Below, piece after piece: positions 45,573-57,393 of a stretch of 64,000 nucleotides of DNA. The number at the start of each line of letters is the position of its first letter. Position 1 is the stretch's first letter. Origin of the DNA: Emergomyces orientalis (Eukaryota; Ascomycota; Eurotiomycetes; Onygenales; Ajellomycetaceae). The notes under the pieces are model-generated. The model was not told where the DNA came from. It saw nothing but the letters and a program-made list of their open reading frames with translations, and made no database searches. The DNA is taken from positions 310,001 through 374,000 of the forward strand of contig MOWL01000004.1 in assembly GCA_002110485.1 (NCBI GenBank), in the 5' to 3' direction. The translations under genes and the position numbers were made by a program.

Positions 45573-46954
45573 TCACCCACGCCCCTCGGCCTCCTCAATA
45601 ATCGTTCTCGCAAACTCCTCAAAAAGTGGCCTGGACCAACATTTCTGATACCTTTCCACCAACAAATCATCACCTTCCATCTCACCTTCCATCTCACCTC
45701 CACCGCCATGCCCACCCACATCCCCATTAACCCCTTCCCCACCCCTCCCCTCCCCCACCCCGCCCTTACGAACCCCCTCCACCATCTCCCCAAACCCAAC
45801 GTCAATCGGTACAGCGCCCAAAAACCTCACCCCCATCTCCTCCGCCATAACCCTTCCCCCTCCACTAGAAAACACATTACTCACCTCCCCACAGCACGGA
45901 CACGAATACCCAGACATATTCTCCACAACCCCAATGACAGGAATGCAGGTTTTCGCACAGAAATTGAGTTCCTTGCGCACGTCCGCTGTCGAGATGGCTT
46001 GCGGGGTTGTCACGAGGACGGCACCGGCGAGGAGTGGTTTCTTCTTCTGCTGCTGCTGTTGTTGCCGTGCAGCCGTGGAGTCCTGGTTTGTTGTTGTTGA
46101 TGATGTTCCTGTGCGTGTGGTGGATGCTAGAGTGAGCAACTGTTCCGCGAGCGCGATATGCTCGTCGCTGGTTCCCGGTGGTGTGTCGATGAGGAGATAA
46201 TCAGTTTCTCCCCATAGCACGTCTGTGAGGAATTGGCGGACCATTGCGGTCTTTTTGGGGCCGCGCCAGATTACGGCGTCGCCGCGGTCGCGGAGGAGGA
46301 AGCCTAGCGACATGCAGCGGAGGGAGCCGCGAGGGGTGTCTGGTTGGGGTTTGGATTGGGAGGTGGGTGGTTGGGAAATTGTATCCGTATCTAGTGTTGC
46401 TGCTGCAGACAGTTGCAACGATATAGAAGGTGTATCTGTAGTTTCGTCGGCGCCCGCGGCGGATGTAGAGGCAAAGGCGGGAGGGAGCGGAGATGGCACG
46501 GATCTATTGGAAGAAAAGGCAGCAGAAGCAGCAGCAGGGTGCACTAAAACCGGCACCCAGCCACCAGGCGCCTGAGTAATTTTCGCATCTTCCTTGCCCA
46601 CCAGTCGTGGTATGGAGGGCCCTGTCAGGTCGACGTCAAGAATGCCCACGGACCTGCCTTGGAGTGTTAGGGCTAGAGCGAGTTGTAGGGTCACAGATGA
46701 TTTGCCGACGCCGCCTTTACCGGATAGGACCTGTGTGGTTTTTAAAGCAAGTATATTAGTTTTTTTTTTTTTGTTTTCGGTTTTGGTTTTGGTTTTTTTT
46801 TTTTTTTTTTTGGGTAATTTTATTTAAGGGGGACGGTGTCAGAGCGATTGTTTGCTGTTGTTCTTTTCTTTATCGATAAGGGATAATGAAGGGCGGGGAC
46901 GCTGGGAGGGGAAGATCTTACCAACACGATGTTTTTGACGCCGTCCAGGGCCAT
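45573..46954 (-). CDS. CFD1: Cytosolic Fe-S cluster assembly factor CFD1 (NUBP2)
   Basis: Two exons, 46954-46922 and 46730-45573, give 396 aa. The start MALDGVKNIVLVLSGKGGVGKSSV contains the deviant Walker A P-loop. LIDTPPGTSDEHI is the second signature of Mrp/NUBP ATPases, and SCPCCGE near residue 290 holds the bridging Fe-S cysteines. CFD1 forms a heterotetramer with NBP35 and scaffolds [4Fe-4S] clusters for cytosolic and nuclear proteins. This copy has an insertion of about 70 residues rich in Ser/Ala/Thr after APGGWVPVLVHP, a Gln run before LLAGAVLVTTP, and a Gly/Glu-rich insertion near the C-terminus. The intron carries long T runs on the plus strand. Confidence 0.94.
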
Positions 46955-47434
46955 GATGGGAAGTACTATTAACCGTGAATAATATTTAGAAAGAGTTATG
47001 TCAGTGTCATCGGGCCCTGTTTAGTACTGCTGCCATTGTTGGGGGTGGTTGTGATGGAGTCCACTGGTTTGTACTCTTCTTTTTATTTTTAACTATTTTA
47101 TTTTGGATTATCAAGCATCGGAGTGGCGTCATTGGGCAGCACATCTCCGCTTCCGCTTGTGTGAACAGTGTCTACGTCAAACACAGCACAAAAATATAAA
47201 AATGATTACATCGAATAACCACAATCATAGATTCGATAATTTATTGTGTTAATCGAAACTAAAAAGTTTATATTACGACTCACCGGTCGTTCTACATTTT
47301 TATCGTTCCATCTATTGTCATTATCCGCTCAGTTCCTCAGCCCACACTCAGACAAACATTTCAAAGCCGCAAACAACCGTAAAAGGTAAAACGAGAGCCA
47401 TCCTTCATTTATATCAGATGGAAATTCTAAATAC
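46955..47434. other. 480-bp intergenic region
   Basis: Both flanking genes lie on the minus strand. It holds the CFD1 promoter and the SHP1 3' flank. No ORF of note. Confidence 0.5.
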
Positions 47435-48759
47435 TCACGTCCATTTCTGTACCACAACACCCCCACGCTTGTATTCCTTGAGATCCCCTATGACCGCTTC
47501 CTTGTCCGTAAGTTCTGTGCTAGGGAACGTCGTCATCAACACCCACGGCCGTTGCTGGCTAACAGGGCTTGCAGCGGCCACGAACGAGTAAATATCGCCA
47601 ATGGTATTTGTAGTGTTAAACCGGGTGGTTAAGCGAGTTCCATCTCCCAATCGTACTTGGAATGTAACTGTGGGCTGCGACTCATCTACCTTTGGACCTT
47701 CCATTCCAGTGGGTACTTCTGCTGCTGCCACCGCTGCCGTCTGTGCTACCACAGGCGCCGTGGTAGGAGAATGGGTCCCCGAACCCGGAGTTGGGCTACC
47801 AAGTCGTTGTCCACTTCCAAAGAATGGTTTGTATTTGGGTTTTGGCTTTACGTATTTCTCGTCATGTTGCTTGATCTCCACATCAACCTCTTGCCCTGCC
47901 TGTACGTTCATTATCGAAAGCGGCGCTCGCCCCTGTCGGATGCCATTCAATATCTCCGCGTTTCTAGGGTCGTCGGATCTGTAGAGGTCGCCGTCGTCTA
48001 CTGAGAATCCATCTGCCCAGAAGTGAAGTGTTCGGCTAACTCGCGGGGTTCGCTGAGGGCGGTTGGCACTTGGATCTGGGATGAATTGGCTTGGGGTATC
48101 ATCGCCTCCTAGGGTACGAGCGGCGCCAGTGAAGTGAGAGCTTCTAGGTTTGGCTTCGTCGGCTGCTCTTGGTGCCGTTCTAATATGGAAGATGCGTTAG
48201 TTACATCTCAGTGAAGGCGAGTTCTACACGGCTGCCCACATACCTTTTTGCCTTCTCGATAATTTTCTGCTTGATGTCATCAGGGTTCTGGACAGCCAGC
48301 CCCGACTTTTCACCTCCGGCAAACATATCTTGTGCTTCATCGCTGTCGTCATCGCTATGATCATGAGCTCCAGCATCACCTGCGCTCAGATCGCCGAGTG
48401 TTGCGAATTTCTTCCTAGGAGCTTTCCGCACACTGGATTCGGAGGAGGCAGGAGGCGCTGCGCCACCAAGCGTTCGACCGCCTGAGGGTTGTACTGGCTC
48501 ATCATCAGACTCGGGATCATCTCGCATGGTATCGTCCTGGTCAGGGTAGTAATCCGCAAGTGCGTCCTGCAGGTCCCAGTTGCTTGTAGCTAGGTATTCT
48601 CTGGCCTATCCCAAAATACGAAATGAATAAGTAACTGTAAAGATAAGAGTAGCCAGCCACATCGCAGATAGATAATAGGCTTACCTCTGCAGGAGAAATC
48701 CCCGTAATACCGCAGAGCTGGGAGATCAAATCATCCTGCTCCGCTTGGGGAGGGGCCAT
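47435..48759 (-). CDS. SHP1: p47/SHP1, Cdc48 (p97) cofactor
   Basis: Three exons (48759-48685, 48605-48244, 48179-47435) give 393 aa. Residues 2-45 are a UBA-like domain (EQDDLISQLCGITGISPAEAREYLATSNWDLQDAL). A SEP domain follows (RTLHFWADGFSVDDGDLYR … ILNGIRQGRAPLSI). Residues about 305-392 are a UBX domain ending GGVVVQKWT. The protein recruits Cdc48 to ubiquitinated substrates and to membrane fusion, and regulates Glc7. The stop codon TGA overlaps a good donor (ACGTGAGT), so an extra 3' exon is possible, although the family normally ends at this point. Confidence 0.94.
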
Positions 48760-49469
48760 GATGCTAGTAGATCTTAATGCTGGTGTTGTAGATCCAGCAA
48801 AGTCTTCGCTGCTTGCCTAGGGTATTGAACACAACCAAACAAGAGAAAGCGCTCAAAGGCGCAAGATATTGAGGAACAAGAAACGGAATTGAATAGTAGG
48901 GGACGAAGATGCAGACAGATGGAAGCAAAGCTGTAGTCGTCACTCAAGCTTCAAGATGCCAAAAGAACAGAGAGGCTGCTGACCTAAGCAAGACGTCACG
49001 GCTGCCTGCCTGGTACATTATGTCAGCATCAAGCATTTCCACAATGAAATGAAGCTCAGAATTGTCCGTAAATTCATAATGTTTTCGCCTTCTTTGTTGC
49101 GCTATCAAATATGCAATAAAATACTTTTAATAATAAATTCCAATTTAAACAAAAACCATGGTAGCCGAAGCGTTTGTAGTTGAAGTTTCTGTGGTGTTTG
49201 GGAGTACCCAGGTCATGTGACTTTGGCCTCGTTTTCCGCTTTCTCTAGGAACAATCGAACGAAGAAGAAACAAGAAGCAATTTACCATACAACATACACC
49301 ATATACAGAATACATCCCACGCTTACGGGCAATTGCCATATTCTTGTTTATACAGAATCTCCTTAATATATACCCACCAATATTTGGTCGACACCAACTG
49401 TCTACTTGCTCCGTCAGCTCCACAAGCTCCACACAATCCCCCCCTCCCTCTATATACACAACGCCAACA
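48760..49469. promoter_or_regulatory. Divergent region of SHP1 and MIM1
   Basis: 710 bp between start codons. It contains AT-rich sequence near 49080-49150. No gene seen inside; regulatory elements not identified. Confidence 0.4.
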
Positions 49470-49971
49470 ATGGCTTCAGGGGAGAACTCGCAGTCGCGGA
49501 TAGAACTGTACGATTCCGCTTTGACTCTGCCCTCCGACTCTGAAAACTATTCCGCAAACAACGAACTGTCTCCATCACCCCCCTCGTCCTCGAGTTCTCC
49601 ATTGATCCTCTACAAACCTCCCACGCTTTGGGGTTTACTGCGAGGCACGGCTATCAATCTCCTCCTCCCGTTTGTCAATGGCCTGATGCTGGGATTTGGT
49701 GAGCTGCTGGCTCATGAAGCTGCGTTCAGGTTAGGATGGTCTGGCACCAAGGTAAGATATTCTACTTTTTTGCTTTCGAATGGGAGCAGCCAAGTGCAAT
49801 GTATCTACCAACCTCGAATCGCATACTAAGAACATCCCGCGCGTTGGTTAGATATTTCCCACTTATCGGCGATCATATCCACTTGGGCCTGGTATTGAAG
49901 TCCGCGAGGCCCCGCACGAAAGACGGTCACGGAATAGATTTGGTCTGGATTCGATGACCTCGATGGAGTAA
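49470..49971 (+). CDS. MIM1: Mitochondrial outer-membrane import protein MIM1/TOM13
   Basis: Two exons, 49470-49751 and 49852-49971, give 133 aa. The polar Ser-rich N-terminus is followed at residues 50-94 by the highly conserved single membrane segment and flanks, PPTLWGLLRGTAINLLLP … LMLGFGELLAHEAAFRLGWSGTK. After the intron, IFPTYRRSYPLGPGIEVR and a short acidic-basic tail match the fungal family. The MIM complex inserts alpha-helical proteins into the mitochondrial outer membrane and helps TOM biogenesis. The intron is placed exactly after GTK and keeps phase 0. Confidence 0.92.
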
Positions 49972-50508
49972 GGGCCGGGACACGATATGTCATTTGACTT
50001 TAGCATGAGAGCGCATTTCATTCCTCCTGTGAAATTAGCTGTCATGTTCTTACATCTTTTCTTTTTCGTTCTTTTCCTGGCATTTTATTGTACAGAGTTC
50101 ACCCCTCCCCCTATCAGGGTTGAAATCTGGGATTGGCGAATGGCGTCTGGGAGCTTCCCGTATATCTTGCTAATATTACTACCGTATGTACTATGTATGT
50201 ACGATTTATGTTGTCTTTTCAAACCCAGGCAGCAGAGCAAACATAAGATAGAAATAGTAAACCGACAGTTAACTGTAGAAAAACTCTCTTCCATTATGCA
50301 ACTTGCTTTTTCGAGTATGTGGTGAAGTTCATATACAGTTTTGCGGAGTCGGCTAACCTTCCCCGAAACGGCAAAACGAATCTTCAAGGTTCTTGAGCCT
50401 CATCGAATTTTTTGGCCGACTTCGACTCTCAACCACCAAACACACCAGGGTCTAACAGTACGGCCACGACGCCAGGTTCGCATTACACGGCTCCGATACT
50501 TTCTTACT
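49972..50508. other. 537-bp region between MIM1 and OXA1
   Basis: MIM1 3' flank and OXA1 promoter. Overlapping ORFs on both strands have no domain I recognise. Confidence 0.45.
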
Positions 50509-52201
50509 ATGTTAGTCAAAGCAGCCATCAGGCCGTGGGCCGCTGTATCTGGTAGGACCAGACGGACATTAACTTTTTCACCACACTCCGCTAGACAAGT
50601 CTGTGTCTCTCTGCCCTCAAAAAAAAGGCATTTGCTTTGCGCTTGCAGCAGTCAAATTACTAACTACCATATTTCATTTAGCTCTCTACATTTACAGCAA
50701 AGAAATCATTTCAATTACGGTCGCCGACACCAATACAAAATGTTACCGGACTGATACGGACATCGTCATGGGGCCCTATTCTCCTTCAATCCACCGGACC
50801 ATCATCTTCCCGTTTCAATTCCACCGCGACGATGCCTAGCCCTGCTGTTGAGCCTGCCGCATCTGTACCTGTGGATGCTGCTGTAAATCCACCAATCTCT
50901 GGCGGTGCTGGTTCAATTGACTCCCTTTCTGCGATGGACCTTGCCAACGTGGACATATCCCAGATCCCTGAAAAGCTAGGCTATCTGAAAGCAATCGGTT
51001 TAGATTACGGCTGGGGCCCCTCACGAATAATAGAAACCATCCTGGAATCGCTCCATATTTACGGCGGGCTTCCATGGTGGGGTGCTGCGATAAGTACTGC
51101 GGTTCTGCTACGTGTGGCCGTGTTGAAATTTGCCATGGATGCATCCGACACCTCAGCAAAGGTAGCGAGTGTTAAGCACCTCACCCAACCGCTTCAGGAG
51201 GAGGTCCAAAGGTGCTATAGAGAAAACGATACTGTTGGAATGCAGCGTGCGCAGCAGGAGCGGAAAATCATTAATGAAACCCACAATATAAAGCTCATGA
51301 AGTTGGCGTTTCCGCTGGTCCAGCTTCCCCTCAGTTTCGGCGCCTTCAGGGTCTTGCGGGGCATGTCTGCATTACCCGTGCCAGGATTGGATTCAGAGAG
51401 CTTCCTTTGGCTCTATAATGTCACAGTGCACGATCCATACTTTATCCTCCCCGTCACAACGGGAATTGTTATGCACTATACATTCAAGGTTCGTTTCATC
51501 CACCTACCTCGAAATTTATTATCAACTACGCTTTGATTACTTTTCTGTACCCTACCGTGTTTCTTTCTCTCTCTATACTAAATTTTCTAATAAATCTCCG
51601 ATAGCTTGGTGGAGAAACCGCTGGTGCAAATGATCCCACCACGGCAATGGCCAGACCCATCTTCCTCTACGGCCTTCCAGTTTTGTCGACAGTTTGCACG
51701 TCCTTCCTACCCGGAATCCTCCAAATATTCTTTGCCACAACCTCAGTGTTAGCAATCTGCCAATCCTACGCCTTTCGCAACCCATCCTTCCGTGCCATGA
51801 CCGGAATGGCACCTTTCCCCGGCCGCCCTGCCGCTCCCGGCAATACTGAACCTAAAGTGCGTATCATCGAAGCCCGAACAAGTAACCCTGAACAACCCAC
51901 CCATATTGAGACCGTGCCAAAAGTCAGCTTCATAGACCGATTCATTTCCAGTTTCCAAAAGTCTATAAAAAGTACTCGTAAGAAGATGGAGAGTTACACT
52001 GGTCAGAATGAGAAGGTCGAGAAGTATGCCGATGGTACCCTCAAGACTCGCATGACCAAGAAGCAACTTGAGGACGCCATTGCCTATGAGAACAGGCGAA
52101 GGGAAGAACTTGCGATTGAGCGGGAGACACGGAATAGAGAGCGACAAATGGAATATAGACGGAAAGCTGCGGAGAAAAAAAGGAAGCAGAGGGAGATATA
52201 A
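50509..52201 (+). CDS. OXA1: Mitochondrial inner-membrane insertase OXA1
   Basis: Three exons (50509-50598, 50682-51488, 51605-52201) give 497 aa. Exon 1 and the start of exon 2 make a presequence (MLVKAAIRPWAAVSGRTRRT … RQLSTFTAKKS … SSSRFNSTAT). The YidC/Oxa1 core begins at SLHIYGGLPWWGAAISTAVLLR. LAFPLVQLPLSFGAFRVLRGM and the segments around GIVMHYTFK, PIFLYGLPVLST and LPGILQIFFATTSVLAICQ give five membrane spans. The long basic coiled-coil C-terminus (MTKKQLEDAIAYENRRREE…) is the matrix domain that binds the mitoribosome. It inserts mitochondrially encoded and some imported proteins into the inner membrane. Confidence 0.94.
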
Positions 52202-53347
52202 GCCGACATTGAGCTTCTTGTTCTTCTTTCAAGGCTTTTTTCTTCTTTTCTTTTTGTTAGAGATATCTATTTTCCCTGTTGTATTTCTTCTAATTTTTTA
52301 TATGTACTTTATTTGAAACGGCGTGGGAGTCCTATTTTTTTTTTTTTTTTTTTTTTCTTCTCATTTTTCAACGTCTAGCACAGTTCAGCTTCAATTTTTC
52401 AATTTTGGTCATCCATTTGCCTCATTTCCTCCGACTTCCTAAACTCCAGATACATCCCCATGACATTCAAATACTTGACTATCATTTCACCTGTGCATTT
52501 TCTACCCCTGCTTATCGTCTCCTCTTTTATTTTCACATAGACTTATTTTTATTCCCACGCACTGGTCAACTCGAAGGCTATGTCCGTGTTGTCCTGGGAG
52601 ACTAAACTACCTGCCTCAACTACCAAACGTGTATACAGAATGAGGGAATCCATCGCGTGTACAGGGTTGGACTGGGATGTTTTTTTTTAAAAAAATAAAT
52701 AGATAATCAAAAATTTTATGTGGTTTGTCCTAACCCTCAAGAAAAGAACATTAACTAAAAATGAATGCATCATCTCAACTGTTTGGTCCAATTTCCTAGC
52801 ATACTCGTTCACCTCCGTCAAATAAATATCTCACCAAATTTCATTTTCGGGGTATATCTGGGGGTTTTCGCCCTGTACGTCCTTCTGCATGGCTCGTCTC
52901 CTTCCTTTCCGTAGCATAAGCGGAGACAGGGTAGCGCGTCTGATATTCGATAACGGTATTCCCATAAACCTGTATTCCAATTTAGAAGATGAAAAAAACC
53001 TCTGGGATAGTTAGAAAAAAGATGAAATTGGCCCCTATCCTACTGCCCGTTAAACGATGCTATTATAATACATTAAAACTCCAGTTGTTCCATCTGGTAC
53101 TCCGTATCCCCATGCAGTTGCATTCAATGAATATATGGCCAACCAAACCAAACCAAACCAAACCCAAGCCAAAACCCGAATCTAGCCCGAAACCATGTGG
53201 TTCAACCCAATAAGCAGCATGAAAAAACCGATCGATACAGATTTATCATGAACGGGACGAGTTAAAACAAGGCACCACCAATACCCGGCCTTCAAATTTC
53301 TCCCCTCGCTTCTCTTCCTTTAACCACACCCCAAACCACCATCAAAA
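52202..53347. other. 1.1-kb convergent intergenic region
   Basis: A T22 run is at 52335-52356. A short AACCAAACC-type tandem run occurs near 53141-53162. No gene seen. Confidence 0.5.
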
Positions 53348-54935
53348 TTATCGAAAAAGCCTTCTCCCCCCAACCCCTCGAACCCCCCATGAAAACGACC
53401 CCTTAACCCCGGTACCACCCATACTCAACCCTCCAAAACCAACACCACCCCCTTCACCATCGCGTTTATACCGTCTAAGCGCCTCGCGCAGATGTGCGGG
53501 GAGGAGTTGCCCGCGATGCGGGTTCGGGGGTGGTTTGAAAGGTGGTTTCTGTCGTTTGGATTTAGGAGTTGGTTGTGAGTGAGGCGATGTGGACGTTGAG
53601 TTGGGGATGGTGGTTGTGAATGATTGAGATGCTGTTGGCGTGTGGGCTTGTGTATCTGTCTGCGACTGCGAAGGTGGCTGTGTCTGCGTTGTTGAAGTAG
53701 GATGAACGGTGGTGGATTGAGGAAGGGTAGCGTCGTTCATCTTGATGTCGTTAGCGGAGGATGGTTCTTCTTTGACAGAAGCCATTCCATTCTCCTTCGG
53801 CTCCGTTTTAATAATAGAAGGAGCCCCAGTCTCGGTTGTACTGCTGCTTGATTCGAAGGTTCGTGCCTGGGTATCCGAGACCGTGTTCGTCGCTGTGGTA
53901 GTCGGTTGCGTAGATTGTGTAGATGTAGCAGTAGATGTAGCAGTAGCTTCAGGTTCGCTTTTTGCCCGAACTTCCTCTTCCTCTTCCTCTTCCTTTTCCT
54001 CTTCCTTAGCCAACGCAGCTTCATACTCGGTATACGCATCCCTATCCGCCGCCTCCGCCCACTCCTCCTGTACAGTCCGCGCCTTTTCCACCAGCTCCCC
54101 AACAAACACCTTCGTATACCCACTGATAGTCGTGATAACATTCGGTGGCACTGACTGCGACAGTGTCTGATTCACAATCTTGCGTACCATGGGTTTATTC
54201 AACTTAGCCCGTTTGAAGAAGTCATACCGCGACGATTGAGCAGGCGTAAAAGCGTCGATGAGAATCCTGTTTATTTGTTAGCCAACCCGTGTACGTACAC
54301 CGTCTCAAACACACCTAATTTTCGGACCCATCCCCAGACGGAATTTATTTATGGAAAAAAAGAAGAAGAACTCACGCAAGGTTCTTCCTCTCCGCCTCCG
54401 CCTCCCTCGCCGCGCCATCCCTATCCCTCTCCCCCTCCTCATCTCCGCCCTCCTCCAAATCCCCCTCATCCCCCTCCTCCTCCCCTTCCTCCACATCCCC
54501 TTCCTCATTACCCAACCCCTCCGGACCCCCATCAACAACAGTCCCCCTCACACTCCCGGTCCCCCCTCTCCCCCGCTCCACCTCCCCCCCTTTCCTCCCA
54601 GCACCAGCACCAGGACCAGCCCCCTTTTTCTTCTTCTTCCCCTTCACATTCCCCGCCATCCCATCAGCACTCCCACCCCCAAACGACCCCGTAAAGCTAC
54701 CCGTCACGCTCCCGCCATCCGCTTCGGATTTCACACTCGTGGCGCTGGCGCTGTAGACGCGCGGGTCTGTGTCTTGCGAGGCGGGGAAGGAGGTTTGGCG
54801 GAGCGGGTGCATTCGTGGCTTTTTGTGGGAGATGCCGCTAGTGCTGCCGCTGCCGCCGGGGCGCTTTTTGGAGGGTTGGTGGTTGTGGTTTGAGGGTGGG
54901 AGGGAAAGAGGGGCGGGCGGTGGGGAGAGGGACAT
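53348..54935 (-). CDS. TAF11: Transcription initiation factor TFIID subunit TAF11
   Basis: Two exons, 54935-54376 and 54266-53348, give 492 aa. The histone-fold domain begins right after the intron: ILIDAFTPAQSSRYDFFKRAKLNKPMVRKIVNQTLSQSVPPNVITTISGYTKVFVGELVEKA. This matches the TAFII28 fold that pairs with TAF13. It is flanked by very long low-complexity arms: Lys/Gly/Glu-rich before it and acidic then Ser/Thr-rich after it, so the protein is much longer than animal TAF11 (about 210 aa), as in other filamentous fungi. It acts in the nucleus in RNA polymerase II pre-initiation complexes. Confidence 0.92.
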
Positions 54936-55479
54936 TGTGTTTGTGTTTGTTTGTGCGTGTGTGTGTGTGTGTGTGCGTGCGTGCGTATGTATATATGTGT
55001 GAAAGAGGGGTAGGGATATGGGTTTCTAGCCGCGGGTTTTCAGGTGCGGAGAGGTTGAGGTCGAGGTGAGATGACGCGCTCGCTGCCTGGTCAATTAAGA
55101 TACTTGAGTTTACGACTGTACGGAAGACGACCTTGCCTGTGACGGTAGTTATATGTGGGGTTTATAGCGTTTTTCATTAGATGTAGAGGTGAGGACGTAT
55201 TGGCCGTTCAACAACCTATGATGTCCAGGGCTAAGTTTGCTGCCAACTGGCGCTGAGAGCTGCTGGTTTTTACAAACTCCATTGCTCCTGGCGGGAGAAA
55301 TCTTGGGGTGAGAATCCGCGGCCAACAATGATCATGTGACCTAGATTCAACTCTTTGGAACTATATGTTGGCTGCCCGGCCCGGCTGCGGCCGCTGCAGC
55401 TGCTGTGGCAACCTCCCTATCTCACGTGTCCGCCACTATATTAGACTCTTTGTAGATAGATCTGCCAATAGAAGCTTCA

Positions 55480-56345
55480 ACTATTCCACAGGTTATGGCC
55501 CGGATGGCATGTTTTTTTAACATTGCATTGACAAGATAGTTCAAATCTTTCAGAAAGATTTTTACATTTTATTAGAGATATTTCATTTTCTCTGAATCTG
55601 TCTGTTATTATTATTATTATTCTTTCATTATAGATATATGCAGTCAGAGACTATGATATCTATCTGAGACTCAAAGAGTCTCAGAATTTTTCTAACTTTA
55701 AAACTAATTAATATATATTTTTTCTTCAAATAAATAGTACTTGTAATACTTGAATTTCAGTTCAGAATAGTTGTGATGGGCTACGCCCATGTTAGTAGAC
55801 CATTCCGCTCACATGCCAATGGAAGCTCCATGGTTTTCGCCGACCTAGCGGCCACGCCAATCAGAAATATGATTATCCGCCCCACCAGGCTCATAAAAGA
55901 ATCTCATGTGTTCACACTCAAATGCTTTTCCTTTTCTTTTCTTTTCCTTAACGTTTTCTACTTTTTGTTATATAAGATCTATATTAGTGCCGAGCTCTTC
56001 GGCGTAGGCCTGTTACAATAGTCAGTAAATTGATTTTTATTTTTATTTTTTTTATTTTTCTATTTATAAATATTTTTAAAGATTATTTATATTCTCTTTT
56101 TTCATATAATTTTCAAGTGATTACAAAGAAAATAAATTAATGATTGACAAAATAACTCATGACATGAATACAAAGAAAATAAAAGACAGACTCTAACATA
56201 AATCTATCTGTTGACAGATTTATATTCTTTTTCAACACATTTTTCATTGTGAAGAATGAGCTTTTTCATCATTATTTACAATCAGAAGTGCAGTCTCAAT
56301 ATTTACACTCAGAAACATGACTGTCTCATCTTAATATGAGTGACA
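55480..56345. other. AT-rich island, probably degraded repeat
   Basis: By eye the A+T content is far above the neighbourhood, with ATT and AAT runs and repeated ACAAAGAAAATAAA words (two copies near 56125-56182). Such islands in this lineage often come from transposons altered by C-to-T mutation. The origin is inferred, not shown. Confidence 0.4.
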
Positions 56346-56346
56346 T

Positions 56347-56552
56347 TGTCAGGGGTTGAACCTCTATATGGTTATGTGGACTCGGGCTAGCCGGCTCCCG
56401 CGCTAGTAGCTAGCCCTTGCTTGCAATCTGTGCACACTTTTCTACACACTCTTTGTACTTCTTTCTTTTCTTTCTCTTTTCTTTCTTAAGCTTTTCTTCT
56501 TGTATATTAGGCACAATATAGTTCTTTCATACCTAATTGCTCGCCCCTTACA
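56347..56552. repeat. Candidate solo LTR, about 206 bp
   Basis: The element would start TGTCAGGGG and end CCCCTTACA. These are inverted termini matching at 8 of 9 bases with the canonical TG…CA ends. Inside are a GC-rich 5' part, a long CT-rich tract and an A/T-rich TATATTAGGCACAATATAG segment suiting a promoter/R region. The adjacent 5-bp flanks (GACAT and CTATA) do not match, so no target-site duplication survives, if this is an LTR. No second copy is present within the window. Confidence 0.35.
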
Positions 56553-57393
56553 CTATAATTGAAGAAGAATAATAATAATAATAATGAGAACAGCAGTTGC
56601 TGGTTTCTGATAATCTGAAGTCTCATGAAAACTGTTGTATACATTTATTAGTGCATGAGATTTTTAATTCAGTAATAAACTTTTTTATTGTATGATTTTT
56701 CTTGTTAGATAAAATAGATAGTCTTCTCACATATCTCTGAGATTAAGTGGTGTATAATAATGAGGTGAAGCTTCAGCAGTTAGCACCTTAGCAGTGTCTA
56801 TTTTCACCGCCAGAGCTTGATTTCAGCAGAAAGAGAAAAAGCAAAAAGGAGTTTAAAAAAAAATTCTTTCGTGTGTTTGTTTGTTTTGACTTTGGAAGAG
56901 AGAAAGTCGCAAAAACTTCACCTTACTTGCTTACAGAGACTACTTCTTTTATTTTATATTTTCCCCCTTGCTCTGTGTGTTTGTGTATTGTGTGTCTGAG
57001 ATACCTAGATTCTAATCTGTTTGGTTTTTATTCCATTTCCATTCGATTTGACTTTAGCTGGAGATATATTTGAGAGACGGGGCAGGTATGTATATACCAA
57101 CCAATTCAGCTTGCGACTGCTAGTTATATATCCCAACACCAACATCACCAACACCATCATCATCACCATCCCCCATTTATTTTCACCACCCTCGTTAATT
57201 GTTTTCTTCTTTTCCATATATACGCCCGTCAAAAGTCTCATCATCTGAATATCATCTGCATTCATTCTATCCCCAAACACGACCAACATCAAATCGACCA
57301 CTTCTTTAACCAAAAACCCACATACATACCAATCTCAATATCAAACTAACCCAGCCTCGCCAATTTTAATTTAAATTATAGAATTAGCTACCA

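Larger units (their letters stand above)
54936..57393. other. 2.5-kb gene-poor, AT-rich region
   Basis: A GT microsatellite (54938-54985) lies at the TAF11 5' end. GC-rich promoter-like sequence follows to about 55440, then a strongly AT-rich island (about 55480-56345) and a candidate solo LTR (56347-56552). From about 56800 to 57393, CT-rich sequence probably holds the promoter and leader of the VPS75-like gene. No intact ORF with a recognised domain. Confidence 0.5.

Noticed and set aside
54305..54893. Overlapping ORFs antisense to TAF11
   Set aside because: They exist because the TAF11 low-complexity arms lack stops on the opposite strand.
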